Of a stretch of 64,000 nucleotides of DNA, positions 45,626 to 56,126 are shown in pieces. The stretch's first letter is position 1, and every line of letters starts with the position of its first letter. Origin of the DNA: Gossypium raimondii (Eukaryota; Streptophyta; Magnoliopsida; Malvales; Malvaceae); NCBI RefSeq assembly GCF_025698545.1, contig NC_068571.1, positions 46,037,733 to 46,101,732 on the forward strand, read 5' to 3'. A program made the position numbers and the translations under genes. The notes under the pieces are model-generated. The model ran no database searches, had not been told where the DNA came from, and worked only from the letters and a program-made list of their open reading frames with translations.

Positions 45626-46255
45626 TCAAATTTTTTTAAAATTTTTCATTATTTCTCTTTCCTCAGAGAAAAAAAAACTAAAATTCTCTCAACCCCTCCC
45701 CATATTCGACCGACGGTCTCACTCGGCCTCTCTTTGGCCGGCCATAATCGCCGCCGTGGCCAGTGGCTGGCGTCGCGCAGAAGGCGTTTTTTAGCCTGCG
45801 TTTCGGCGTACTCGAGAGTTGAGTTTTCTCAACGCGGAAAAGAATATAAAAAAGAATATAAAAAAATAAAAATGGGCGGAAAAATAAAACGCAAAAAGAA
45901 AAAACAGCAAATAAACACCTTTAATTTTTGCTATTTCGATTCCTTGGTGATTGTCAAAAAAGAAGGAAGAAAAAAATACAAAGATGATACTCGGCTTTTT
46001 ATAGCCGAGTTTGCTTCTATTTTTCTCTGCTTTTTGCTGCTTGCGTGCTTATTTCCTTATTGCAGGTGATTGATGAGCGGCGGCAGAGTTGGTGGCGAGG
46101 TGTCAGACGCGGAAGTGGACGACCCTCGGGTTAGGGTTACTTCTTTTCTGAAAATATATATTGGGCTAGGACTTTTATTGGGCCATGGGGATTTTGGGCT
46201 TGTAATTGAGTTAAAATTTTGTAAATGGACCGGGCGAAATTGGGCTTGTACAGAT

Positions 46256-46526
46256 AGAATATAAAAATATTGAGAGACTAATTTATTATTATACGAATAA
46301 AAATTATATACGATTAATTGTCCTTAATTACTGGGTTTCAAAATTAACTATGATTAAATTACTCTGATTTTGTTGAGAGGGTCTAATTTGGTCAATAATA
46401 AAATTAAGGGGGATTAGAGAGGTGTTGTAAGAATTAAATTGTAATTGACTTAATAAATAGAGCGTGTGTGTGTATAAGAGGAGAAATGTGGAAGTTTATA
46501 CAATCTTATTTTACTAATAAATAATT
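46256..46526. other. MITE right arm and AT-rich spacer
   Basis: Contains the right arm of the split MITE, then about 100 bases of AT-rich sequence with a short (GT)n run near 46465. No gene. Confidence 0.5.
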
Positions 46527-47110
46527 TCAACAAGCAGCCCTGGAGTAGGCTTGGTATCCTCCGTTTGGCGGTGGCTGTTGCTGCTGTTGCGGCACAATCT
46601 CATCATACTAATAAATTCTAAGCCCAATCTCACCTCTAATCCAACTAAAAACACTCTTCTTCCCCAAAGGAAAATAAACAAGCCCTTCCAGCCCTTGTTT
46701 AGTGAACTGACTCCCATGCAACTTAACCCTCCCCAAAAAATGTTTCTTATGGCCACTACCATTCCCAAATCTCTTATCATTACAAACCTCAATCTCTAAC
46801 TCTTTAACATCCATATTATCTGGGTCAGACACCGTGAACTCCAAGGCCCCGTTCCAGACAGGGTTAAGGTCCCTGTATTTGGTAGAAGTTCTCTTCTTTT
46901 GACCATCGAAATCAGCAATGACAAAAGGACTGAAGCTCCCTTGACCATCTTTAGGAAGAAGATCACAAGCGTCGACCACTTCCACGATCACTTTTCGCAC
47001 CGTGTTGGGCGGTTGCGGTGGAAGTTGCTGAGACGACGTCGTCATGGTCTCATTTTTAACGGTGACAAAGTACGTAAAAGAAGGGGCAAGTAAAGAAGAA
47101 AGAAAACCCA
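46527..47110 (-). pseudogene. 5' fragment of a second QUIRKY gene
   Basis: It matches 36797-37440 of the intact gene, with the equivalent start codon at 47045 and the N-terminal C2 domain (VIVEVVDACDLLPKDGQGSF). Differences include Arg to Cys in the first loop, a TAC-to-TAG nonsense codon after GLRIY (stop at 46608-46610), and a deletion of about 32 bp in the Gln/Pro linker. Everything beyond codon ~180 is missing. The 5' leader also matches for some 60 bases with a deletion. If transcribed it would give about 145 residues holding one C2 domain and no membrane anchor. No evidence of expression is available. Confidence 0.9.
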
Positions 47111-47886
47111 ATAATGATGCATTCTATGTTTGGATTGGATTAAAATAAGAGAAAGCAACACCCTTCCGCTTGTTTCTATATTTATGGAATGAAAACTCAT
47201 TTGCCTTCCATTGTTTCCCAACAATTTCTTAACAACACTAAAACAGTCTAGGGGCCGTTTTTATTTGAAATTTAGACTAAAAATAAAAATAATACAAGAA
47301 AATGAAACAAAATTGCAGAAAACTCTAAGAATAATTGTAAACTCTTATTCCTATTTATAAGTAAAAATGAGATATTTTAATTACCACACAATTATCTATT
47401 CTTACAAAGTTGGTCCAATCAAAGAACAACATGTGTATTCAAATAGTAAAAATATAAAACAAAATTTAAAATATATATAATCTACAAAAAAACATATAAA
47501 TTATAACAATAAAATTTACAAAAAAATATGATAATTGAACAAAAATTAGTTGAAATTAATAATATTATTACAAAAAATATATAAAAGAATTGCAAAAATA
47601 TAAGAAAAGGTTTAAAAGTAATTTTTTTATAAAATTTAAAATATATAAGTATAAAATTCTAAAAGGTACTTAGATTTCAAGTTAAATCGTGAAATAAGCA
47701 TTAAAAAAAGGATTATTAACATTAGATAATGTATTAAGGTAAAGAAGCTTTGAAAGCTTTTATAAAAATCACAGCAGTGTATGCACACATTTACATGAGA
47801 GTACACAAGGCAAAAAAGCCTTTCCTTCATTGTGTTTACAGTAGTTTTAACCAAAATCATTTCTTATGCAAGTTCCCAATTCAATG
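47111..47886. other. Intergenic AT-rich sequence
   Basis: No gene seen; the last part is the 3' flank of the Mpo1-like gene. Confidence 0.5.
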
Positions 47887-49917
47887 CTAAGAATTTTTTT
47901 TCTGTTTCTTGTCCTTCCATTCCTTGATTTCAGCTTCGATCTTAGCTTTCACGCGTGCATGGAAACCCGGATACGGTTCATACCCAAAGAGCGATTGAAG
48001 AACCTACGCCCAAATCAAACACAAATCACTAAATTTTCACAACTTTGGGATCATTTTCGTATTAAAGAAAGAAACTACTTCCCCGTACCTCGAGCAAAAC
48101 AAAGAATGGAGCCATTAGAAAAGCTTGAACAAGATTGTCCAACAGAGCCGGTGCACGTTTCTAAAGAGAATAGTTCAACAAGTGGTGTTTAAAGAAAAAG
48201 TAGAAATGCAATGGAAGCTGGGAAATTCTAAAGATTATACCATTACTTACCTCAAAGACTCCATGGCCTATGAACTGTCCAGTCCAACAGAACAACTGAG
48301 CAGCCAACACAACCTGAATAGAGAGTACACAAGTACGAATCAAAGGAAACGAACAATCATGTTCAGCAAAAGCACATGACGGAATATTTATCTCCCCAAA
48401 AATAAAGGAAAGAAAAATAATTATCTTCACAACCTGAAAGATGATATGGAACAATTCATTAACATATGAAACTTCACAACCAGAGAATTCCATGTACGTT
48501 CATTCCAACTTCAATGTTCAACAGTATCAAGCTTACGTTAAACGGATTTTAATATAGATATCTTTAATTCAAAGGCATGCTACACAATATGCTTGATGCA
48601 ACATTTTCAAGTAAAAAAGCTTTGGTATCCTTTCGTTCTGGTGCAAACTATCCGTTCAACCAAGCCGGCTCCCTAACCGAACGAAATACTGACCCTGCAA
48701 TTAATATGAACCTAGTGGATCCTTTACTGTCAAGCCAACAGCATTTAAACAGTATGCTTGATGCAGCGTTTTCCGGTAAAAGAGCTTTGGTATCCTTTCA
48801 TTCTGGTGCAAAATATCTGTTGACAATACTCAACCAAGCTGACTCCCTAACCAAACAATATATCGACCCTGCAACTAAAATGAACCTAGTGGACCCTTAA
48901 TTTCCAGTATTTACTGTCAAGCCAACAATATTTAAGCAGTATAAGTCAGTAAAACATGTACAAGAAACACAAACGAAGAATTAAACTTAACTTCTCTACC
49001 CATTCATCGTTAGTTTTTGATTCACGCACATGATCTACACAAGTTATAACATATCCAAAAAGATTGCTGATGGGATTATTTCAGAACTTAATTCCAACAA
49101 CAAAACATGATTCCCTTAATCTGATAAACATAATGTCAAACTATATAATCTTAAAGATAAGTTTATAATCTATAAAGAAAAGGGCCATACTAGAACTAGG
49201 GCCCTCCATATTAGCCATGGATTTGTCAAAGAAAAGGTCAAGAGGCACATATAAAGGCAATATAGAAAAGTCCATACTTGGAACAAAATGGTTGACAATC
49301 TAGTAAAACATGGATATTGACTATTGAAAAGTAAAAGAGTTGAACTTTGTTGCCAAACAAGACATGAATCCTAGTTTGTTTCAAACAGCATGTTCTTTGA
49401 ACAATAAAATTAACAAAGCTAAAACTAAGAATTTCAAAAACCAATAGAACCAAACAAACAAGACAAAGTTCAAGTAAAAACATGAATTTATCAATAAAAA
49501 GGGGTTATTTTTTACATGGTTCCAATCCTCCCCATTTTTTTTTTAAATATTACTTACCTTCCAAGCGAGAGAATATCCAAGGTGTGCAGCAAGAAAAGTA
49601 GCACCAACCCAACAAGCTAAACAAATCAAAGCAGCCAAGGAACCAGCTTTCTTATCCAAAATCACATAAAACAATCCATAAATTAGAGCACAAAGAAACC
49701 CATAATTGAAAACCAAAACATGATTAAACCCAGAGGGCAAAATCCCAGATTGGGAAAGATCACAAATGGTGGGTGTAAAGTAGAAAAGAACAAGAGAAGT
49801 GAAAAATATTGGCCAAACAAACAAAGTATGTATGAAAATGTTGATTGGGTTACTGTGATATGCCCCATAGAATGCAAAATGATTCTCAAGATCGAACAAT
49901 CCTCCTGGCTTTCCCAT
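47887..49917 (-). CDS. Mpo1-like (DUF962) ER membrane protein, four exons
   Basis: Exons on the minus strand: 49558-49917 (120 codons), 48251-48313 (21), 48089-48160 (24) and 47887-48003 (38 plus stop); all introns begin GT, end AG and lie between codons. The protein has 203 residues. It starts MGKPGGLFDLENHFAFYGAYH and has several hydrophobic segments. Exon two encodes VVLAAQLFCWTGQFIGHGVF, exon three KRAPALLDNLVQAFLMAPFF, exon four FGYEPYPGFHARVKAKIEAE followed by a Lys-rich tail. Conserved His residues near 13, 21 and 30 and the GHG motif fit the family. Yeast Mpo1 (YGL010w) is an iron-dependent dioxygenase that alpha-oxidises 2-hydroxy fatty acids in the ER; activity of the plant member is inference. 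The Lys-rich C terminus resembles an ER retrieval signal. Confidence 0.93.
48588..48940. repeat. Tandem duplication in intron 1 of the Mpo1-like gene
   Basis: ATGCTTGATGCA followed by AAAGCTTTGGTATCCTTTC-like sequence starts at 48589 and again at 48754, an offset of 165 bp. The copies share GGTGCAAA, CAAGC(C/T)G(G/A)CTCCCTAACC and ATGAACCTAGTGGA, with small indels. The long open frame across them is a by-product. Confidence 0.85.
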
Positions 49918-50574
49918 TTGAAAACAAAGAGAGTATTTTCCTTTTGGTTTTGTTGGTAAGAGGAAGAAACTATAAATGAGACAAAGGAAATATATTTATA
50001 TTTTACGTTACGTTCACGGAAATATCGATGTCTGAAACCAACGCGCTAGCTTTTTCGTGAGATTCTATTTGACGTATCACCATTCAACGCCAAAATGGTA
50101 AAAATCAAATGGGTGGGTGAACCCGGCCCTTGGTTTTAGAAAGCAATGGGTACTGTCCACACAATTCTACTACATGTGAGCTGCCTAACATCACATTTAA
50201 AAAATAAATTAATTAATTCTTAAATATTAGATTAAACAGTAAAATGGTTTTTTTTTTAAATTTTCATATAGTTCTATTATTAAAGAAATATTTCTTATAC
50301 ATTAACATAAGGTATATGTAGTTCACCATGTGTCATTATGCAATTATTCCGTCAGCCACGCTAAATTTTAATAGTATAATTAGAAGGATTTTTTAATAGA
50401 AAGGTTCTACTTGCTCTTTGAGCTAACCCATTTTTTAGTAGAGAGGTAAAATATAATCTGACTCCTAATTTTAAGCGCCTCCATAGTGCTTTTACCCTAT
50501 CCTGACATGATCCTTCAATTTATAATGATGATCATGATGGTAAGATCTGGGAAATGAATAGTATAGATTTAGGT
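49918..50574. other. Intergenic region upstream of the Mpo1-like gene
   Basis: Leader and probable promoter of the minus-strand gene near 49918-50100; AT-rich beyond. ATATATTTATATTT near 49990-50003 could hold a TATA box. No other gene. Confidence 0.4.
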
Positions 50575-51005
50575 AAAAAAAACACTTTTTTTTCATTTCC
50601 ATTCAGTTTTGATATTGAGCTAATTGGTCCTGTTAAAAAGCTGAAGTAATATAATCTTTGTCAATTTAAAAATGAGTAACTAGGAACAATTAATCATAAT
50701 GTTAATATTTTTGTAAGTTGTACATATTTTTATTGACATAATAAAAATTTAGCCCTTGATGCCATTATGTGCAAATATTGGTAAAATATGTAAATATTAC
50801 ATGCTAAATTTGTTCAATCAAGACTAAATTGATGAAATGTGTAGACTTTGAAGGCTAAACATGTACAATTGACAAAAAAAAAAGTTGTGATTAATTGTCA
50901 TTAGTTACTCACTTTTAAAATTGAAAGGATTAAATTGTTTTGATTTTTTAGAGGAATCAATTTATTCAATATCGAAATTAAAATGGGCTAGAGAGGTCTT
51001 TTGAT
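50575..51005. mobile_element. MITE copy 2, about 430 bp
   Basis: Imperfect inverted arms of about 110 bp: the left AAAAATGAGTAACTAGGAAC and CAATTAATCATAA pair with the right TTAATTGTCATTAGTTACTC, and TTTTGATATTGAG pairs with TTCAATATCGAAA. It matches the arms of the split copy at 43425-46430. The superfamily is uncertain because the outermost ends are not sharp and no TSD was fixed. Confidence 0.6.
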
Positions 51006-52467
51006 AAGGTAAAATGGACCAAGATTGAATTCAAGTAGTTGGACACAAAGGAAAAACCAAATCAAAGTGGTTGAACCCTAACTTGGTGATTAAGAAACTT
51101 GAGAATAGGGAAATTCAACAGTAGCTAAAACAATAATTCTAAGAACAAATAATAAAGACTCAAATGATTTAGAGATTGAAAGAATTGGATCTTGAGGGGG
51201 AGACACGTTCTTAGGCTGGACTTGAAGAGTATAAGCTGGCAAATTTGAAATAAAGAATCAGCATACAAATTCGATTTAAACAAATTATAAAACAAGGAAA
51301 AAGAATGGAAAAGAAGTGAAGGGAGATTTGGTCAGCAAAGAGAACTCAAGAACCAATTGTAGGTTACTTTCTTGAAGCCCAAGGATGCGTTCTTGAGGGT
51401 AAACAAAGTTGTTCAAACGGACTTCAACCAAAGAAATCGAAACAAATTAGAAACAATGAGACAAAAGAGAAAATCAAAGGAAATTAAAATATTAGGGTTT
51501 GGTTGAAGAGAAGAGACCAAGATCAACTTGGGTTTCTTAAAGCAAAAGAAACCAATCTTGGGCAGTAAGAATGCATTGAACCAAATCTAGAAAAATAAAC
51601 ACCAAAGAGATTAGAAAATCGAAACAAAAATTAAGGAAAAATAAAGAACATAACAAGAATAGCAATCGACTTAAAGGAGAAAGAAAGATCCCACCAAAAC
51701 GGTGTTATCTTGAAATCGAACAAGGAAAAATAAAGCTTCTTGAAGGGTTTCTAGATATGAAAGAAAAAACAAAAAAAAAAAAAGGATTAGAGAGATCTCA
51801 ATAAATTGAATAATATAGAAAATAAAATAAAAACTCAAACAGATTGCAAAATTTAAGGTTGCTTGAATTTTAAAACACGTTTCTTGAAAATGAAAGAGCA
51901 TAAGAAAAAGATTCATATGAACATGATCAAGATAGATAAAGATTAGAATGAGATGGAAAAAGATTTGCTGGAAGGTGAAAAGGCAATGCCTTATGAAACA
52001 CTTAGAAAAAAAATTCAACAAGTTTCACAAATGGTTCTAACCAATCCCCTAAGGCCAAACCATAATAAATTGGAGGGACTTTAAGAAGAAAACCAAGATG
52101 AAATCAATTCTACAAATCACAAGAGAAATATCTTGTGAAAAAAGAAACTCAAAGTGTTGTATTATTCATAAAATGAGATATGTGTACAATGATGGGAAGC
52201 GCAACCTACTTATAGTGAAAAAAAAACTAGGGCAAAATAAGAATCTTAAGGGAACTAGAGTTGTAACAACCTGATTTTCACCGACATGAAAAAAATTTGA
52301 TTTTTGTGTCAAATTTTGTATACCGAGTTGATCCAAAAAATTGAACTAAAGGGTTCACAAAGATGAGAGCCACGATAACTACGTTGTCTTTGTTTATTAA
52401 ACATGACACTGAGAAACCACTAAAAGCGAACAACAATTTAAATTAATAAATATGGTCTAGGGGCTAG
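51006..52467. other. Purine-rich sequence without recognised gene
   Basis: 51040-52200 is strikingly A/G-rich on the plus strand (GAAAGA, AAAATAAAG, GAGAAA) with the phrase CCAA(G/A)AT..CTTGGG recurring. It may be part of a degenerate retroelement. TGTAACAACCTGATTTTCACC near 52262 looks like an LTR start, but I found no partner. Confidence 0.35.
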
Positions 52468-53093
52468 TGTCACGAGCCAAAGTGCAAAGCCTATGACCAT
52501 GGCACAAGATGCGCCCCATGGAGGTCTATCGATTAGATGGAGAACATTTAGCCCACAAGAACTGGCCCGATTCAAGGAATTGCTAGAGAAGCCTGTCAGA
52601 TTGAAGCCCAGTTGGCCCGATAATGAAGACATGGCAACTTAGGTTAATTTTGGTAACTAATCTTAGAAGATAGAGGAAATCATATCTTGTAAAGATTAGA
52701 TTAGATTTGATATGACATATCTTGTAAATTCCTAAAATCAAGGGATATGGCTAATCTCGTCCGTCGATGTAAATGTTTCTTGACCGTCGATTTTGGGGGA
52801 GCTCAACTATAAATAGAGAGCCTCCCCCTCATTTGTACTCACTCCATTCATTGTTTCATTATTCTTTGTGAATAAGAGAATAGAGAGCATTTACTCAAAC
52901 ACTTTGTGATCGTTCTTTCTGTTGTTCTGTTGTTTAGCTTCTTTTGGCATAAATCGCTTCCGCTCTTCAATTGGTGCCTTGGAAGAGTTCTTAAGAAATC
53001 CTCACTTGAGTAAAGACTGACTTAGGCGAGTTTGGACGAACGAATTGCCTAAGGCTGCACGAATTACGAGACGAAAGGTCTAGCCCCGTGACA
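52468..53093 (+). mobile_element. 5' LTR of the gag-protease element
   Basis: 626 bp beginning TGTCACGAGCC and ending CCCCGTGACA. Contains ACTATAAATAGAGAGCC at about 52809, a good TATA box for the element's own plus-strand transcript, followed by CACTCCATTC. Confidence 0.88.
52809..52822 (+). promoter_or_regulatory. TATA box of the gag-protease LTR
   Basis: CTATAAATAGAG lies in the middle of the 5' LTR; the 3' LTR has the same sequence near 55831. Position and orientation agree with the U3/R border. Confidence 0.65.
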
Positions 53094-53205
53094 AGTGGTA
53101 TCCGAGCCAAGTTTGAACCAAGTGATATTCAAGCCAAGTTCAAACCAAGAGGTATCCGAGATTTAGGTTTGAACCAAGTGATATCTGAATTATTGGTTCA
53201 AAGGC
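53094..53205 (+). repeat. Degenerate tandem copies of the PBS segment
   Basis: Four units of 26-29 bp start AGTGGTATCC (53094), AGTGATATTC (53121), AGAGGTATCC (53148) and AGTGATATCT (53177); each ends in a TTGAACCA or TTCAAA-like tail. Only the first lies next to the LTR. Confidence 0.75.
53096..53108 (+). other. Primer-binding site, initiator-Met tRNA type
   Basis: TGGTATCCGAGCC starts two bases after the 5' LTR. It differs by one base from the usual plant iMet complement TGGTATCAGAGCC. Related copies follow in 53121-53205. Confidence 0.8.
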
Positions 53206-53214
53206 ACCGTTGGG

Positions 53215-54340
53215 ATGTCGAAAGAAGTTGTTGGCCAGAGTGAGCTAATGGAGACCCGTGAGAGGGCCAGAAAAGTAAGTCGCTTGAGGGACATACTGAT
53301 AGCTTTGAAAAATCGAGTGGTTAATCTCGAGGAATCCATAGGAAACATGAAAGAGACGCTTGAATTGGTTGAGGGATGCACGGATGGGTTTGACTCAATG
53401 GAAGAGCAACTCAGAGATTTTGTGTTGGATTCTCTCGATGCCAATACAGAAAAGATGAATGAATTAGTCGAGTCCACTGCGAAAAAGCTAGCAGAGAGGG
53501 ATGAGAATCTCGAGGATATGGTGTTAGCCATGAAGAAAGAAATGAAGGAGCTCAATGGGGAGCTCACGATTTACAAAGCCGCTTTGAGTAATGGGATGTT
53601 GTCTTCAAGGCCGAAGCAACAAGCAATGGATGTTCCCAAACCGGTGAAGTTTAAGGGTGCACGATCCAGAAGGGACGTGGACAACTTTTTGTGAGAAATG
53701 GAGAAATACTTCTGAGCGATAGGCATCAAGGATGATGCTATTAAGGTAAACACTGCTTCAATCTATTTTACTGATGTGGCTCTCTTGTGGTGGCGTCGTA
53801 GGTCCACGGATGAGAAACATAGTGGGAACGCAATTGGGACTTGGGAGGAGTTCCAAAGAGAGGTAAAGAAGCAGTTTTACCCACGGTATGCTGAGAATGA
53901 GGCTTAGACTAAGTTGCGTCGTCTCATGCAACAAGGCACTGTTCAGAAGTATGTTCGGGCATTTAGTGAGTTGATGCTTCAAATCTCCGCTTGAGTAAGA
54001 AAGAAGCATTCTATTGGTTCGATGATGGGTTAAAGCCGTGGGCAAAGCATGAGTTGCGTAGGCAATGAATCACCAAACTTACTGTAGCCATAGCCATAGC
54101 CGAAGCAGAGTCCTTTGTTGAACTTAGTCCAACGAAAGACAAGTTTGAGTCATCTAAGCCCAATAGAAAGGGCAATGGTGAGAGGAACCATGAAGAAGAT
54201 GAAGAGGGACACAGCGATGATGGCAATAGTACCGATAGCACAAGTAGCAATGGGAAACCACGAGATACGAAGCGGGGATCCAACAACCCGAGGGACAAGG
54301 GAAAAAGAATCAAATGCTTCCTTTGTCAATGACCACACAT
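53215..54340 (+). pseudogene. gag of the non-autonomous element, broken
   Basis: 160 codons are open from MSKEVVGQSELMETRERARK, a charged coiled-coil-like N terminus, to a stop at 53692-53694. The frame then continues with the gag core (VALLWWRRRS, TWEEFQREVKKQFYPRYAEN, LMQQGTVQKYVRAFSELMLQ), interrupted by stops near 53713 and 53906. A Cys/His knuckle remnant lies near 54311-54350 as IKCFLCQ-stop-PHMTRKYP, in which the last Cys is replaced by Tyr. Particle formation is therefore not possible from this copy. Confidence 0.82.
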
Positions 54341-54471
54341 GACACGAAAATATCCGAATAAATTGATGATTTCGGTGATCAAGAAGAAATATGAGCCGAA
54401 GGAAGAGGCGAAGCCTATTGAGGGGAAGACATCGAAGGTCAATTTGATGGTGCTCATTCCTAATAAGAGGA

Positions 54472-54888
54472 GTGGAAAAAGGGTTGATGTTTGTGGACAT
54501 CAACATTATGGGTCAGAAGCAGAGTACTCTTATTGATACGAGAGCATCGGACTTATTCATATTAGAAAAAGCTACGAAGAAGCTTGGTCTGTTGATTAGA
54601 AAATCGAATAAGAAGATTAAGGTAGCAACTTCTGAGAAAGCCTCAACTGTGGGAGTAGTTCGTGATGTAGAACTACAAATCGGCAAATGGAAGAGCAAGG
54701 AAGAATTCGAGGTAATCCAATTAGATGATTACGATTTTTTACTTGGCTTAAAATTCCTTGACAGGATTCAGGCAACTCTGCAACTAGGGGCCGATCAAAT
54801 TCATATTGTCACCAGTCCGTCAACTAAAAGTATTGTGCCGGTGCATCGGGATATGAAGGTTAGGACCGAGGTGTTATCGTCAATCTAA
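54472..54888 (+). pseudogene. Retropepsin-like aspartic protease of the non-autonomous element
   Basis: 138 codons with VDINIMGQKQSTLIDTRASD, where the family active site is D-(T/S)-G-A: the Gly is replaced by Arg. FEVIQLDDYDFLLGLKFLDR is the typical second half of the fold. The domain is in another frame than the preceding gag segment, so gag and protease are also disconnected. No RT follows: 54890-55480 holds only short non-homologous frames. Confidence 0.8.
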
Positions 54889-54960
54889 CTAGTCGAAGAT
54901 GTTTCGTATGGCAGAAACATTAGTTCGTCAAAACAGAATGCCACGAGAACCCCTTCGGAA

Positions 54961-55419
54961 GTGTTAGTGGCGCAAAAGATCGATATGAAGCATGTAGATT
55001 CGACTGTGGAGCTAAAACCTTTGGGAAAGGTGGGTTATGCATCGAGTTTTGGGGGGAAACGAGTGATGCAAAAACAGTCGAGACGAGTAAATACTACAAG
55101 TAAGGTACATTGTAAACACTCTGATAATGTTTTAAATTCTAACTTGTTGACTTGTCAAGGTCGTAAAGGCCCTTTCAAAGTTCATAAGCATGGAGGCCAA
55201 GGGACTGTGGGCAGTATGAAGCCAAGATGCGTGAATCCAGGGGATTCCAATGAGAACAAGTCAGAGTTGGGGCAAGATAGAGCGGAGATTTCTTGCCAAC
55301 GGGATGTACTAACGAGTGCAACGGTTCAAGTTAAGAGGCGACAGAAGCTGAGGCAAATGTTTCAAAGGAAGAGACAACCTGATCACAAGACAAGTCGGGA
55401 AAAAGCCAAGGCAACGTGA
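54961..55419 (+). other. Open, basic frame in the element's 3' interior, function unknown
   Basis: 152 codons rich in Lys, Arg and Ser (for example VKRRQKLRQMFQRKRQPDHK near the end). It is not recognised as any pol domain. It could be a remnant of the spacer between protease and RT, or noncoding. Confidence 0.3.
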
Positions 55420-55480
55420 AAGTTCCATTGTGAATTAAGCCAGTACCATTCGGAAGTTACAACGAGGGCGTTGCAAGAAT

Positions 55481-55493
55481 AGGTGGGGGAGAA
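55481..55493 (+). other. Polypurine tract of the gag-protease element
   Basis: AGGTGGGGGAGAA lies directly before the 3' LTR at 55494, where the plus-strand primer is expected. Confidence 0.8.
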
Positions 55494-56126
55494 TGTCACG
55501 GGCCAAAGTGCAAAACCCGTGACCATGGCACAATATGCACCCCATGGAGGTTTATCGATTAGATGGGAAATATTTAGCCCACAAGAACTGGCCCGATTCA
55601 AGGAATTGTTGGAGAAGCCTGTCAGATTGAAGCCCAGTTGGCTCGATAATGAAGACATGGCAACTTAGGCTAATTTTGATAACTAATCTTAGAAGATAGA
55701 GGAAATCATATCTTGTAAAGATTAGATTAGATTTGATATGGCATATCTTGTAAATTCCTAAAATCAAGGGATATGGTTAATCTCGTCCGTCAATGTAAAT
55801 GTATCTTGACCGTCGATTTTGGGGAGCTCAACTATAAATAGAGAGCCTTCCCCTCATTTGTAATCATCCATTGTAAACTGAATTCTTAAGAGTAATAGAA
55901 TTCTTTGAGCATTTACTCAAACACTTTGTGTGCATTTTTTCTTTGGCTTTATGTTGTTCACTTGTAGCTTCTTTTGTCACAATCGCTTCCGCTATACAAA
56001 TTGGTGCCTTGGAGGAGTTCTAAAGAATCCTCACTTTTGGGCGTAAAGGCTGACTTAGGCGAGTTTGGAGTAAACGGATCACCTAATGCTGCACGGATTG
56101 CGAGATAAAAGGTCTATCTTGTGACA
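55494..56126 (+). mobile_element. 3' LTR of the gag-protease element
   Basis: 633 bp, TGTCACGGGCC to CTTGTGACA. It matches the 5' LTR throughout but shows substitutions (for example CAAGATGCGCC to CAATATGCACC) and a rearranged stretch near 55860-55915. Confidence 0.88.

Larger units (their letters stand above)
43673..46252 (-). mobile_element. Solo LTR of the Tat/Ogre-related family with TSD GATAG
   Basis: 2580 bp from TGTTGACACC (43673) to CTTGTACA (46252), with perfect 5-bp duplications GATAG (43668-43672 and 46253-46257). It aligns along its length with 19751-22262, including CCCAGTAAGTTAGG repeats, the AT-rich middle and the palindrome module. Absence of internal sequence together with an intact TSD means the two LTRs of a full element recombined here. 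The right LTR of the 5' element and this one are clearly diverged, so they belong to different insertions or subfamilies. Confidence 0.93.
43425..46430. mobile_element. MITE copy 1, split by a solo LTR
   Basis: Its outer arms 43425-43550 and about 46310-46430 are imperfect inverted repeats (TTTCAATATTGAGTAAATTG against CAATTTAT/AATTTGGTCAATA). They match the arms of the uninterrupted copy at 50575-51005. Without the solo LTR the element is about 430 bp. Confidence 0.6.
52468..56126 (+). mobile_element. Non-autonomous LTR retrotransposon with gag and protease only
   Basis: LTRs 52468-53093 and 55494-56126 (TGTCACG(A/G)GCC to GTGACA) flank a 2.4-kb interior. It has an initiator-Met-type PBS, a broken gag, a broken aspartic protease and a polypurine tract. 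RT, RNase H and integrase are absent, and no remnant of them was found. This is like the TR-GAG class of short elements but with an added protease. A 4-bp CTAG flanks both ends (52464-52467 and 56127-56130). The two LTRs differ by many substitutions and small indels, so the insertion is old. Confidence 0.88.
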
